From contig CAYQYP010000014.1 in assembly GCA_964421755.1 (NCBI GenBank), positions 1 to 64,000 of the forward strand: DNA of 64,000 nucleotides, in the 5' to 3' direction. Positions 18,480 through 27,088 of this stretch are shown here, piece after piece. Source of the stretch: CAVUUN01 sp964421755 (GTDB lineage: Bacteria > Acidobacteriota > UBA6911 > RPQK01). How positions within the stretch are numbered: the first letter of the stretch is position 1; the number at the start of each line of letters is the position of its first letter. The translations under genes were made by a program, and so were the position numbers. Below the pieces are notes generated by a model. The model was not told where the DNA came from, searched no databases, and worked only from the letters and a program-made list of their open reading frames with translations.

Positions 18480-19346
18480 ATGCAAACCGACATCGAAGAG
18501 AAAGGGTACGTCCACGAGGAGGTGCTGACCTCGACCGATTGGGTAGCCGAGCACCTGAACGACAAGTCGGTCCGGGTCATCGAATCGAACGAGGATGCCT
18601 TGTTGTACCCTTCCGGGCATATCCCCGGCGCGGTTCATGTTGACTGGACGGTTGATCTGAATGATCAGCTGCGCCGCGACTACATTCAGCGCGAAGGGTT
18701 CGAGCGGCTGGCGTCACGGCTCGGAATCACACCAGACACGACCCTGGTGTTCTATGGTGACAAGCACAACTGGTGGGCGACCTATGCATTCTGGGTTTTT
18801 CAGCTGTTCGGCCACACGAAGGCTCGTGTCATGGACGGCGGCCGATTGAAGTGGCAGCTCGAGGAACGGCCGCTTACCCGCGACGTTCCGAAGTTCTCGG
18901 CTACGAAATACCGTGCCCCGGAGCGGGACGACGCCAAGGTCCGTGCTTTTCGGGAGGAGGTGCTGCGGCACGTCTCTTCGCGACGGTCACTGGTCGACGT
19001 CCGGAGCCGGGAGGAGTACACCGGGCAAAGGCTTCACATGGAAGGTTACCCGAACGAAGGAGCGCTCCGCGGGGGGCACATCCCGGGCGCGGTCAATGTG
19101 CCGTGGAGCCGTGCGGTTAATCCCGAGAACGGAACCTTCAGATCCGCCGAGGAATTAAGGCAGATATACTTGAAGGAGCAGGGCTTGAAGCCCGAAGAAC
19201 CGATCATCGCGTACTGTCGGATCGGCGAGCGGAGCAGCCACACCTGGTTCGTGCTCACGTACCTGCTCGGTTTTCCGCACGTCAAGAATTATGACGGCAG
19301 TTGGACCGAGTGGGGGAACCTTGTCGGCGCGCCGATCGAGCGATGA
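18480..19346 (+). CDS. Sulfurtransferase (two rhodanese domains)
   Basis: A 288-residue thiosulfate or 3-mercaptopyruvate sulfurtransferase. The ATG at 18480 follows GAGGAGAGG. The N-terminal rhodanese domain (about 15-135) is structural: it has HIPGAVHVDW but an Asp-containing loop (VFYGDKHNWW) in place of the catalytic Cys. The C-terminal domain (about 155-285) has HIPGAVNVPW and the active-site loop AYCRIGERS with Cys246. It would carry sulfane sulfur as a cysteine persulfide. The SufE-like gene starts inside its stop codon (ATGA), which suggests direct sulfur relay to that partner. A candidate -35 TTAGAC and -10 TAGAAT lie upstream (18408-18438). Confidence 0.9.
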   Translation: MQTDIEEKGYVHEEVLTSTDWVAEHLNDKSVRVIESNEDALLYPSGHIPGAVHVDWTVDLNDQLRRDYIQREGFERLASRLGITPDTTLVFYGDKHNWWATYAFWVFQLFGHTKARVMDGGRLKWQLEERPLTRDVPKFSATKYRAPERDDAKVRAFREEVLRHVSSRRSLVDVRSREEYTGQRLHMEGYPNEGALRGGHIPGAVNVPWSRAVNPENGTFRSAEELRQIYLKEQGLKPEEPIIAYCRIGERSSHTWFVLTYLLGFPHVKNYDGSWTEWGNLVGAPIER

Positions 19347-19828
19347 GAACTATGGGTGAAGCGACATTGGACAAGCAGCCGGAAAAGCTTGAAAGTGCCC
19401 TGTCGGTCTTGGATTCGTTGGATGAACCGGAGCGCGTCCAGATGCTGCTCGACTTCTCAGACCATTTCCGCGAAGTCCCGGAGTCTATCGCCAGGCGCCC
19501 GTTTCCCGAGGCCCATCGCGTGCCGTACTGCGAATCGGACGCCTACGTCTGGGCGACTCGAGGCCCCGGTGAAACCGTCAAGTTGTACTTCGCCGTCGAG
19601 AATCCGTCGGGAATTTCGGCCCGGGCACTCGCCTACCTGCTCGACCGCACCCTATCCGGTCTGAAGACGGAAGAAGTTGCGAGGATTTCCCCGGAGATTG
19701 TCCCGCGCATGTTTCGTCAGAATATCTCGATGGGAAAGGGGATGGGGTTGACGGCCATGGTGCAGGCGGTGCGATCCTTGGCGAGTCAACAGCATTTATC
19801 CACGAGGGACACGAAGGAACACGAATAA
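19343..19828 (+). CDS. sufE: SufE family sulfur-acceptor protein
   Basis: A 161-residue SufE-like protein. The acceptor Cys lies in VPYCESDAYVWA, matching the SufE pattern of a Cys followed by Ser and an acidic-aromatic run. ARALAYLLDRTLSG and ISPEIVPRMFRQ are also typical. In the classical Suf system SufE takes sulfur from SufS; here the translationally coupled partner is a rhodanese-type sulfurtransferase, so the donor may differ. The last residues (about 152-161, STRDTKEHE) and the stop are encoded by a dispersed repeat (19809-19877), so the tail is not family-derived. A second ATG at 19352 is an alternative start. No SufBCD genes are in the window. Confidence 0.85.
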   Translation: MRTMGEATLDKQPEKLESALSVLDSLDEPERVQMLLDFSDHFREVPESIARRPFPEAHRVPYCESDAYVWATRGPGETVKLYFAVENPSGISARALAYLLDRTLSGLKTEEVARISPEIVPRMFRQNISMGKGMGLTAMVQAVRSLASQQHLSTRDTKEHE

Positions 19829-19877
19829 AGGCGAAGACCAAGCGGTTGTGTCCGCCTTTATTCGTGTCCCTTCGTGT
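19809..19877. repeat. Palindromic repeat (CACGAAGGRACACGAAT family)
   Basis: Arms 19809-19833 and 19853-19877 (25 bases each) are complementary with one mismatch, around a 19-base loop. The left arm overlaps the 3' end of the sufE-like gene and provides its stop. A related half-copy with TTCGTGTCCTTCGTGGAT lies at 20883-20911, at the porB start. It could also serve as a bidirectional terminator between the converging sufE and porB genes, though it has no U-run. Confidence 0.7.
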
Positions 19878-19976
19878 TACAACCGTCACAATTGATCGCG
19901 CGGCGCGTGCAACTGCAGCGAACGAGGCTCTCAGTTATTGTGGAGTTGAATCTTGCGCCTCGTGGATGAAAACCGT

Positions 19977-20885
19977 TCAGTCCGCAGGGAACGTCGCTGC
20001 CATCCTCTCGAGATGGTCCCACTCTTCGCGGATGTGGCGGCTGGCGAGTTCCGGGTCCGCGATCACCTTCGGGAAACGCCCCTGGCGGCTGAAGTATTCG
20101 CCGGGAGGCGTGAAATCCGGTTTGACGTTGATGCGGAAGCGGCGCCCCTCGAAGACTTCGTACAGAGGGAAAAGACCCGTCGAAACAGCCAGCCGGTCCA
20201 ATTCCACGCTTTCCTCCGGGTCGGATTTCCATCCGGTCGGGCAGGGGGAATGAATCAGGAGAAAACGAAATCCTCGGACGCTCGCGGCTTGCCGGACTTT
20301 TCGGACAAAATCGTCGGTGTGCGCCAGTGAAAGTGTAGCCGCATACGGGACATGATGCGCGATGATGATCTTCATCATGTCCTTCTTGATTCGTCTCTTA
20401 CCGGATGGGGTGGTCGTCGTCACCGCGTTTTGGGGGGTGGCGCTACTGCGCTGTCCACCGGTATTCCCGTAAATCTCGTTGTCGTAGCAGATGTAGATGA
20501 TGTCCTCGTCCCGCTCGGCTGCGGCCGAGATGCAGGCGGTACCGATGTCGTAAGTGGCCCCGTCCCCGGCGAAACAGAAGGTGAGCCCCGGGTCGTTGTT
20601 CAGGTTTTCGACAATGCGGATTCCGGCGGCTACCGCGGCGGCCGAGGCAAACGTCGTCGCCACGGCCGGGACGCCGTACGCGGTGGTTGGGTAAGCTCCC
20701 GCCGTTACTACGGCGCATCCGGCCGGGATGCACAGCGTCATGGGTTGGTCCGGCAGGGCCCGGCCGAGCCAGTGGAGTGCCAGGGACATCCCGCACCCCG
20801 GGCAGTTCGTGTTCCCCGCGCGGAGCACCCTCCGCCCGGGAGCCAGGGCGTCACAGCAGCACGTTTGGTTCACTTCCGTCTTCAT
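19977..20885 (-). CDS. porB: 2-oxoacid:ferredoxin oxidoreductase beta subunit (thiamine-binding)
   Basis: A 302-residue thiamine-diphosphate subunit of a pyruvate/2-oxoacid:ferredoxin oxidoreductase. NTNCPGCGM provides cluster ligands near the N-terminus. The ThDP motif runs from FAGDGATYDIGT to YDNEIYGNTGGQ, followed by the SATP turn. An internal start at ATG 20885 is chosen because upstream codons belong to a dispersed repeat between it and porA. It is the last gene of the porGD-porA-porB minus-strand operon. The complex should oxidise a 2-oxoacid plus CoA to acyl-CoA and CO2, reducing ferredoxin; substrate preference (pyruvate versus others) is not decided by sequence. Confidence 0.88.
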   Translation of the reverse strand: MKTEVNQTCCCDALAPGRRVLRAGNTNCPGCGMSLALHWLGRALPDQPMTLCIPAGCAVVTAGAYPTTAYGVPAVATTFASAAAVAAGIRIVENLNNDPGLTFCFAGDGATYDIGTACISAAAERDEDIIYICYDNEIYGNTGGQRSSATPQNAVTTTTPSGKRRIKKDMMKIIIAHHVPYAATLSLAHTDDFVRKVRQAASVRGFRFLLIHSPCPTGWKSDPEESVELDRLAVSTGLFPLYEVFEGRRFRINVKPDFTPPGEYFSRQGRFPKVIADPELASRHIREEWDHLERMAATFPAD

Positions 20886-20929
20886 TCGTGACTCTTCGTG
20901 TCCTTCGTGGATAGTTCCCGCCGTTCCCG

Positions 20930-22111
20930 TCAGAACATCCGCTCGTAAGCCTTGACTTTCCAGCACGGTTCGCCCGACTTGCGGCGGGCCAGGAGATCTT
21001 CAAGGATATTTTCCACCGCCTCCGGGGTCACGTCGCCGCCCCCCAAGCCGGTCAGGTAATCCTGCAGGATCAAGTCCGGCGTATTGAAAAGAGCGCCGCA
21101 GATCTCCAGCCAGAAGATGCCACCCGATCCGAGCGAAACATTCCGATCGATCACCCCAACTCGTTTCGCTCCCTTGAGTGCCTGGCGGATGAGGTGCCGC
21201 GGGAAGGGTCGAAACAGCTTGATTTTAAGCATCCCGACTCTCTCGCCGTCCCGGCGTCGCTTGTCCACGACGCCGCGCACCGTGCTGGCGATCGAGTTGG
21301 AGGCGACCAGGACCGTCTCGGCGTCCTCCAGCCGGTAACCGGAGATCGCGCCGTCCGGCTGGCGGCCAAACACCTCGCGAAATTCATCCCTCGCCTGTTC
21401 GAGAACGGCCGGGACGCGTTCCATGGCCTCGTGAAGCTCCAGACGATGCGCGGCTGTGTCTTCGGGTGTCACCATGGCCCCAAGCATCTGGGGACGATCA
21501 TGGTTCAGCCGATGCGGGACATGACACGGGGGGAGGTATCGGTCCACGTCGGCCTGTTCAGGGAGATCGACCGGCGCGCTGGTGTGCGAGATGATGAACC
21601 CATCGAACGCGACGATCGCCGGGAGCAGAATTCGCGAATCTTCCGCGACCCGAAAAGCGAGGAGAATCGTGTCTGCCACCTCCTGGTGTGACTCGCAGTA
21701 GAAGTGCAGCCACGCGGTGTCGCGCAGGGCGAGCGTATCTCCCTGGTCGACCCAGATGTTCCACGGAGGGCCGATGGTCCGGTTCACCGCGGCGAGCACT
21801 ACGGGGAGCCGGCAATATCCGGCCATGAACACGTTTTCGGCCATGTACATTAACCCGTTGGACGAGCTGGCCGTAAACGTCCGCGCCCCGGAGATTGAAC
21901 CCCCGATGCACATCGCCATCGCGCTGTGCTCGGACTCGACTGCCTGCACCCGGCCTTTGGTGAAACGGAAACCGCGCAGGAACTCCATGATCTCCGTCTG
22001 GGGCGTGATCGGGTAGCCGCCCGCCACGCAGCCTCGGGCGTTTCGGTTGGCTTCTCCCGCAGCCGCCAAGACATACCCGGCAGCATGGTTTCCAGTGCAG
22101 AACTTGCGCAT
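20930..22111 (-). CDS. porA: 2-oxoacid:ferredoxin oxidoreductase alpha subunit
   Basis: A 393-residue alpha subunit. The N-terminal pyrimidine-binding-type domain shows GGYPITPQTEIMEFL and the catalytic-Glu region VESEHSAMAMCIGGS, then FTASSSNGLMYMAE and PVVLAAVNRTIG. The C-terminal CoA/transketolase-like domain (about 240-360) includes RVGVIDRNVSLGSGG, a Por hallmark. It follows the fused gamma/delta gene by 16 bases and precedes porB by 44, so the enzyme is an alpha-beta-gamma(delta) heteromer. It forms a second 2-oxoacid oxidoreductase besides the single-chain nifJ enzyme of this window. Confidence 0.9.
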   Translation of the reverse strand: MRKFCTGNHAAGYVLAAAGEANRNARGCVAGGYPITPQTEIMEFLRGFRFTKGRVQAVESEHSAMAMCIGGSISGARTFTASSSNGLMYMAENVFMAGYCRLPVVLAAVNRTIGPPWNIWVDQGDTLALRDTAWLHFYCESHQEVADTILLAFRVAEDSRILLPAIVAFDGFIISHTSAPVDLPEQADVDRYLPPCHVPHRLNHDRPQMLGAMVTPEDTAAHRLELHEAMERVPAVLEQARDEFREVFGRQPDGAISGYRLEDAETVLVASNSIASTVRGVVDKRRRDGERVGMLKIKLFRPFPRHLIRQALKGAKRVGVIDRNVSLGSGGIFWLEICGALFNTPDLILQDYLTGLGGGDVTPEAVENILEDLLARRKSGEPCWKVKAYERMF

Positions 22112-22127
22112 GATTCCTCGATTAGTA

Positions 22128-24353
22128 CTAGAGCTGTTCCATCAGAATGACGCCGCGCGGGCACTCAAACGCGCACAGTCCACAGCCCTTGCAGTAGTCG
22201 TAGTCGAACGCGTAGTCGGTGCCGCGCCGTGTGAGGACGCCCTCAGGGCAGTTGGCCCGGCAGATATCGCACCCGGTGCACGCGCCGCAGGTGAAACATC
22301 GCTGGCTCTCAAGCACGGCCACCTCGTGGTCAGCTGACTCAGACAGGCCGACCCGCACCTCGTTAAAACTTCGTATCCTCCCGGCGGGTTCAAGAATCGA
22401 GCCCCTTGCCTGGGAGGCTCTCTGGAAGGCCGTCAACCGGATGGTCGCCGCCGAAACGACCGGCGCCGTCTCTTTGGGGAAGAGGTCCTCGCCGGACAAC
22501 GTCCGGTGAATATGCCAGGCTGCTTTGCGTCCGCTGCCGATCGCCGCGGCAACGGTTCCTTCGTTGGACGCCAGATCTCCGCCGGCGAAGATTGGAGCTC
22601 CGGTTAAACCGATTAGTGTTTCGCCTTCTCGTACTTCCGAGCCTTCGGGGAAGAGTGATAGATCGCCCAGTTGACCGAGCGCGAGGATGACCCGGTCACA
22701 CGGTAACCCGAGGCGGCCTGCTTCACCTTCGATGGCCACCGGGCTGCGGCGGCCTGATTGGTCGGGCTCGCCGAGCCGCATACGTTGGCACTCCAGGGTC
22801 CAGCCACTTCCGTTGCCGTTACGATTCAGCGCAACGGGTCCCAGCAGTTCTTTCAGCAAGACTCCTTCTTCGAGCGCTTCGTCGACTTCCTCCTTGATTG
22901 CCGGCATCTCCGCACGCGTGCGTCGATACACGATGCAGGCTTCCGAGGCACCAAGGCGTATCGCAGTTCGCGAGGCGTCTACCGCGGTATTGCCGCCTCC
23001 GAGTACGATGATTCTCTCGCCTTTCAGCGACATGTGCCCGGTAAGGGCCTCATCGAGGAAGGCGATCCCCTGCATGATGTGGGTCGAATCCTGGATACCG
23101 AGGTTGAGGGCTCGGGCTTCCTGTAGACCGGTGGCCACGAAAACGGCGGCAAAGCGTTGTGAGAATTTGAGCAGCTCGGTTTTTCCGACTTTGCAGCGTG
23201 TTTGAGCCGTCACCCCGTGCTCCAGCACGTGCTCAATCTCACGGTCGAGTACTGGCCGGGGCAAGCGGTACTCGGGGATTCCAGTGCGCATGACGCCGCC
23301 AAGCTCTGAACCTGCCTCGAAAATCGTGACTCCGTAGCCGAGACGGCCGAGATGGTAGGCGGCTGCCAAGCCGGCGGGCCCGGATCCGATCACCGCGACC
23401 GCGTGGTTGCGATTCATGGCGGCGGCCGCCGCGGGACTGGCGTGATCAGCGACGTAACGCTCGAGCTCCCTTATGTTGACTGGTTCATCGAGCTCGTTGC
23501 GGTGGCAGGCGTCCATGCAGGGAGCCGGACAGACCCGGCCGCAAACTCCGGGCAGAGGGGTGGTTCGGTGCAGGATTTCAAGCGCGAGGTCAAACTGTTT
23601 TTCTTTAATGGCTGCTAAGAAGCCCCGCACGTCGTTCCCGGCCGGGCAGCCCTGGTTGCAGGGAGACGTAAAAGAGCGCTGCATCGGTTTCTGGCGCGCC
23701 CATGAACCCGTCTGTGTCTGCGGTGGGATCCCGGCGTCGGGATCCAATATGCTCATCGTCGTGACAACCGACCTGGACGAGCTTCGCGCGGAACAGGTTC
23801 CGGCCGGCGTCTCGGCCACAGAAACGGTTTCGTACGCCCGCCGGGCCGACTCAAGGTTCGGGCCGACGAATTTGAGTTCCTCGAGCGCCGCCCGCACTGC
23901 CTCGAATGTCTCGCCCAGCACGCGCGCAGTTGCCCCGAGGATGGTCGTGTTCACGATGGGTGTGGTGCGTGTCCCAAGCCCGCAGGCAATCGCGATGGAG
24001 TTGGCGTCAATCGTGGCGATTCGATATCCGGGGAATTCGCCGGCAAAGACCGAAGGAGGATCCGGACTGTTAAGGACGATCCAGCCCCCTGGTTTCAGCC
24101 CTGAGGCGATATGATCCGTGACCAGGGTACGATCCAGAACGACCAGGTGGTCCGGTTCCGTGATTTGATTACGGCACAGGATTTCCTGGTTATCTGCGCG
24201 CACGAACGCACGCAGGGGAGCCCCTGACCGTTCAGCCGCATAGACGCCGAAGGCCTGGGCATCCTGCCCCTGCAGGAAGTATGTCATCGCGATCAGCTTG
24301 GCCAGAGTGACTCCGCCCTGGCCTCCGCGACCGAGGATTACGATCTCAATCAT
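22128..24353 (-). CDS. Three-module fusion: Por gamma + GltD-like NAD(P)H flavoprotein + ferredoxin
   Basis: A 742-residue protein in one frame, starting at ATG 24353 after AGGTGGGT. Residues about 1-180 are the gamma subunit (ILGRGGQGGVTLAK, YAAERSGAPL). Residues about 225-305 are the cysteine-rich Fer4_20 domain of glutamate-synthase small subunits (PCNQGCPAG, GVCGRVCPAPC). A FAD and NAD(P)H domain follows (VIGSGPAGLAAAYHLG, VLGGGNTAVDASR, FAGGDLASNEGTVAAA). The C-terminus (about 685-735) is a two-cluster ferredoxin (CFTCGACTGCDICRANC, CKGCGLCAFEC) like the delta subunit. The fusion could pass electrons from 2-oxoacid oxidation to NAD(P)H within one polypeptide, or bifurcate them. It is the first gene of the por operon. 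Function of the fused whole is inferred. Confidence 0.88.
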   Translation of the reverse strand: MIEIVILGRGGQGGVTLAKLIAMTYFLQGQDAQAFGVYAAERSGAPLRAFVRADNQEILCRNQITEPDHLVVLDRTLVTDHIASGLKPGGWIVLNSPDPPSVFAGEFPGYRIATIDANSIAIACGLGTRTTPIVNTTILGATARVLGETFEAVRAALEELKFVGPNLESARRAYETVSVAETPAGTCSARSSSRSVVTTMSILDPDAGIPPQTQTGSWARQKPMQRSFTSPCNQGCPAGNDVRGFLAAIKEKQFDLALEILHRTTPLPGVCGRVCPAPCMDACHRNELDEPVNIRELERYVADHASPAAAAAMNRNHAVAVIGSGPAGLAAAYHLGRLGYGVTIFEAGSELGGVMRTGIPEYRLPRPVLDREIEHVLEHGVTAQTRCKVGKTELLKFSQRFAAVFVATGLQEARALNLGIQDSTHIMQGIAFLDEALTGHMSLKGERIIVLGGGNTAVDASRTAIRLGASEACIVYRRTRAEMPAIKEEVDEALEEGVLLKELLGPVALNRNGNGSGWTLECQRMRLGEPDQSGRRSPVAIEGEAGRLGLPCDRVILALGQLGDLSLFPEGSEVREGETLIGLTGAPIFAGGDLASNEGTVAAAIGSGRKAAWHIHRTLSGEDLFPKETAPVVSAATIRLTAFQRASQARGSILEPAGRIRSFNEVRVGLSESADHEVAVLESQRCFTCGACTGCDICRANCPEGVLTRRGTDYAFDYDYCKGCGLCAFECPRGVILMEQL

Positions 24354-24659
24354 GGGCACCCACCTGATCTGTCGCTCCCGCAATGCAGCGAATCAACTCC
24401 ACCCTCCAGATGGTTTCACCGGATCAACTCATCAACTCGCCGTTGCCCGCCAGACATTTTAAACCAAAACATGCGCGTTTTCCCTGCCCATTATCGTCTG
24501 TCGCAGCGGCCAATTAGCGCACTGTCTGCGCGATATCGCGCAGGGCCGCCGCCGCTGTTCCCCGCAAAAATGGCCCCGCGTCCCGTTGCGCAAAGGCCGG
24601 GGGCCGGAGTCCGATTGGGCACCCCGGATGCAGGTACACGCCGGACGGAGGGTTGTTGT
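24354..24659. promoter_or_regulatory. Divergent por/ior intergenic region with 18-base perfect palindrome
   Basis: The gap between the divergent por and ior operons has no gene. It carries a perfect 18-base palindrome CTGCGCGATATCGCGCAG at 24526-24543, roughly midway, a good candidate for a dimeric repressor or activator site controlling both operons. I cannot name the regulator, and no regulator gene lies alongside. Confidence 0.5.
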
Positions 24660-26291
24660 ATGCACAAACGAATCCTGTTGGGAGATGAGGCCGTCGCCAA
24701 GGGGGCCATAGACGCCGGGATCAGCGGCGCTTACGCCTATCCCGGGACGCCATCGACCGAGATCTTCGAGTTCATCCACCGCACGTCGCAGCAGGAGGCT
24801 CTGGGGATTCACGCGAGCTGGTCCAGCAACGAAAAAGTGGCCTACGAGGAAGCGCTCGGCATGTCCTACGCGGGGAAGAGGGCGCTCGTCTCTTTCAAGC
24901 ACGTGGGCCTGAACGTTGCCGCTGACCCCTTTATGAATTCGGCAGTTTCTGGGGTCTATGGAGGTGTGGTGGTCGCCGTTGCCGACGATCCCTCGATGCA
25001 CAGCTCGCAAAACGAACAGGATTCGAGGTTTTACGCCGCGTTCGCGCAGATTCCCTGCTTCGAACCATCGGACCAGCAGCAGGCCTATTCGATGGTCCGG
25101 GAGGCATTCGATCTCTCCGAAAAATACCAAACCCCCGTCATGCTGCGGCTCGTTACCAGGCTTGCACACAGCCGGTCGATCGTGACGACTTCGGAGCCGA
25201 GGCCGCAGAACCGGGCGAACTACTGCCCCGATTTCTCCTCTTGGACGCTCCTTCCGCCGAACGCTCGCAAGGGATTCGAACTTCTCCTCGACAAGCAGGC
25301 ATACTTCAGGAAGATATCGGAGGAGCACGAGTCGAATCGGCTGGTGATTAACGGCGTCGGGCGGCCAGGCATTGTGGCCAGCGGAATAGCCAGAGGCTAC
25401 GTGGAAGAGACGCTAAGCGAAAAGCTGGGTGATTACAACGTACTGTTCGTTGGTTTTTACCCGGCCCCTGTCCAGAAGCTCGCGCGGCTGGTCGAGTGCA
25501 GCTCGGAGATCCGGGTGTTCGAAGACGGCTTTCCCTTCCTTGAAAAGGCAATTACGTCTGACGGTCTGAACCGAAACGTCAGTGTGAAGGGTAAATTGAG
25601 CGGCTATTTGTCCCGGAGCGGCGAGCTGACTCCCGATGCGGTCAAGGCGGCTCTCGGCGTCTCCGTACAGCCCGGGCTAATGATCGAGGGTGTCAAGGAG
25701 GTTCTGCGGCCGCGCCCTCCTGTATTGTGCGACGGCTGTCCGCATGGTGATACCTACCAGGCCATCCGCAAGGCTACTCAGGACTATGGCGAGGTCAGGG
25801 TCTTGGGCGATATCGGGTGCTACACTCTCGGCTACTACACGCCCTACGACTCGGTCCATGCCTGCATTTGCATGGGTGCCAGCATCAGCATGGCTTCAGG
25901 TGTCAGCCACGCCGGTATCCGGCCGGTCCTGTGCGTCATCGGGGATTCGACTTTCACCCATTCCGGGCTGACGCCTCTCCTGGACGCCGTCCGGGAAAAC
26001 ACCGACATGACAGTCCTCATCATGGACAACAGTATTGTTGCGATGACCGGTGGGCAGCCAACGATGGTAACCGATGAGAATCTCGTCGATATGATCTCGG
26101 GAATCGGTTTGGATCGTGCCCACATCCGTGTGATTCGGCCGCTTGCGCGGAACTTGGACCAGAACGTCAAGACTATCCAGGAAGAGCTCGATTATCCGGG
26201 CCTCTCCGTGATCATTTCCCGGCGGGAATGCGTGACTTACTATAAGGAAATCAAAACCGCTCAACGAGCTCGAGAGGGAGAAGAGCAATGA
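24660..26291 (+). CDS. iorA: Indolepyruvate:ferredoxin oxidoreductase alpha subunit, without ferredoxin domain
   Basis: A 543-residue IorA homologue. The ATG at 24660 follows GGAGGG. Residues about 1-230 form the pyrimidine-side domain (AYPGTPSTEIFEF, SFKHVGLNVAAD, PSMHSSQNEQDSR). The C-terminal ThDP domain contains GDIGCYTLG, CVIGDSTFTHSG and MDNSIVAMTGGQ. Typical IorA is around 600 residues and ends with a two-cluster ferredoxin domain; this one stops soon after ISRREC with a charged tail and has no CxxCxxC repeats. The enzyme oxidises aryl-pyruvates from aromatic amino acids with ferredoxin reduction. The stop overlaps the iorB start (ATGA). Electrons must leave through another partner, possibly a free ferredoxin. 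Confidence 0.87.
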   Translation: MHKRILLGDEAVAKGAIDAGISGAYAYPGTPSTEIFEFIHRTSQQEALGIHASWSSNEKVAYEEALGMSYAGKRALVSFKHVGLNVAADPFMNSAVSGVYGGVVVAVADDPSMHSSQNEQDSRFYAAFAQIPCFEPSDQQQAYSMVREAFDLSEKYQTPVMLRLVTRLAHSRSIVTTSEPRPQNRANYCPDFSSWTLLPPNARKGFELLLDKQAYFRKISEEHESNRLVINGVGRPGIVASGIARGYVEETLSEKLGDYNVLFVGFYPAPVQKLARLVECSSEIRVFEDGFPFLEKAITSDGLNRNVSVKGKLSGYLSRSGELTPDAVKAALGVSVQPGLMIEGVKEVLRPRPPVLCDGCPHGDTYQAIRKATQDYGEVRVLGDIGCYTLGYYTPYDSVHACICMGASISMASGVSHAGIRPVLCVIGDSTFTHSGLTPLLDAVRENTDMTVLIMDNSIVAMTGGQPTMVTDENLVDMISGIGLDRAHIRVIRPLARNLDQNVKTIQEELDYPGLSVIISRRECVTYYKEIKTAQRAREGEEQ

Positions 26292-27088
26292 AACACGATG
26301 TTCTTCTTTGCGGAGTCGGGGGGCAGGGAATCCTGTCGATCGCTTACGTCCTCGACAACTGCGCTTTGGATTCAGGGCTTTTCCTGAAGCAACCGGAAGT
26401 TCACGGCATGGCTCAACGGGGAGGCGCGGTGCATGCCCACGTTCGGGTCAGCGACCAGCCAATCTGCAGCGACCTGCTGCCGCTTGGCTCCGCGGATCTC
26501 CTGCTCTCACTTGAGCCGCTCGAAGCGTTGCGTTATCTCGAATACCTGTCCCCCGAGACCGGGTGGGTAGTATCCGATATCACGCCATTCACGAACATTG
26601 CCAACTACCCTGAAACTGGGTCGCTCGACGACATTTTGCTCCGGCTGCCCCGCACGATTCTCTTCAACGGCAGCCTGCTCGCTCGAAAAGCCGGTTCACC
26701 CAAAGCTCAGAACATCGTGGCGCTTGGGGTAGCATCCGCGCGTTTTCCGTACCCGGCCGAGCTCTTTGAGAAACACATCGCTACGCTGTTTTCCGCGAAG
26801 AGCGAGCGGTTGGTCAACATCAATTTGAATGCGTTCAAGTTGGGAAAAGTGGCGAGTACGTTCCACGGTCGATTGCTCGATGGCGGCGTGAGCCCCGCAT
26901 TGGCGATGGCGCTTGTGTGCAGCCTGGACTTCAATCCCTGGGCGGTGCCGGATAGTGTCACGGAAGCTTGGCTGGGATTTTTGAAGAAAGCCGAGGCCGA
27001 CCGTGTGGTGCGGCAGATCTTCAATTCCCGACAGGTTTTGGGGATCGACGAGTCGGTTCCCGAGAAGCTGGCTGCCGGGGAAGCGTAG
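26288..27088 (+). CDS. iorB: Indolepyruvate:ferredoxin oxidoreductase beta subunit
   Basis: A 266-residue beta (gamma-type) subunit. The N-terminus has the diagnostic LCGVGGQGILSIAYVL, then VHGMAQRGGAVHAHVR and SLEPLEALRYL. It pairs with iorA by a four-base overlap. It is longer than the roughly 200-residue minimum because of a C-terminal helical extension (about residues 200-266). Together with IorA it should oxidise indolepyruvate, phenylpyruvate or related 2-oxoacids. Confidence 0.9.
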   Translation: MKHDVLLCGVGGQGILSIAYVLDNCALDSGLFLKQPEVHGMAQRGGAVHAHVRVSDQPICSDLLPLGSADLLLSLEPLEALRYLEYLSPETGWVVSDITPFTNIANYPETGSLDDILLRLPRTILFNGSLLARKAGSPKAQNIVALGVASARFPYPAELFEKHIATLFSAKSERLVNINLNAFKLGKVASTFHGRLLDGGVSPALAMALVCSLDFNPWAVPDSVTEAWLGFLKKAEADRVVRQIFNSRQVLGIDESVPEKLAAGEA

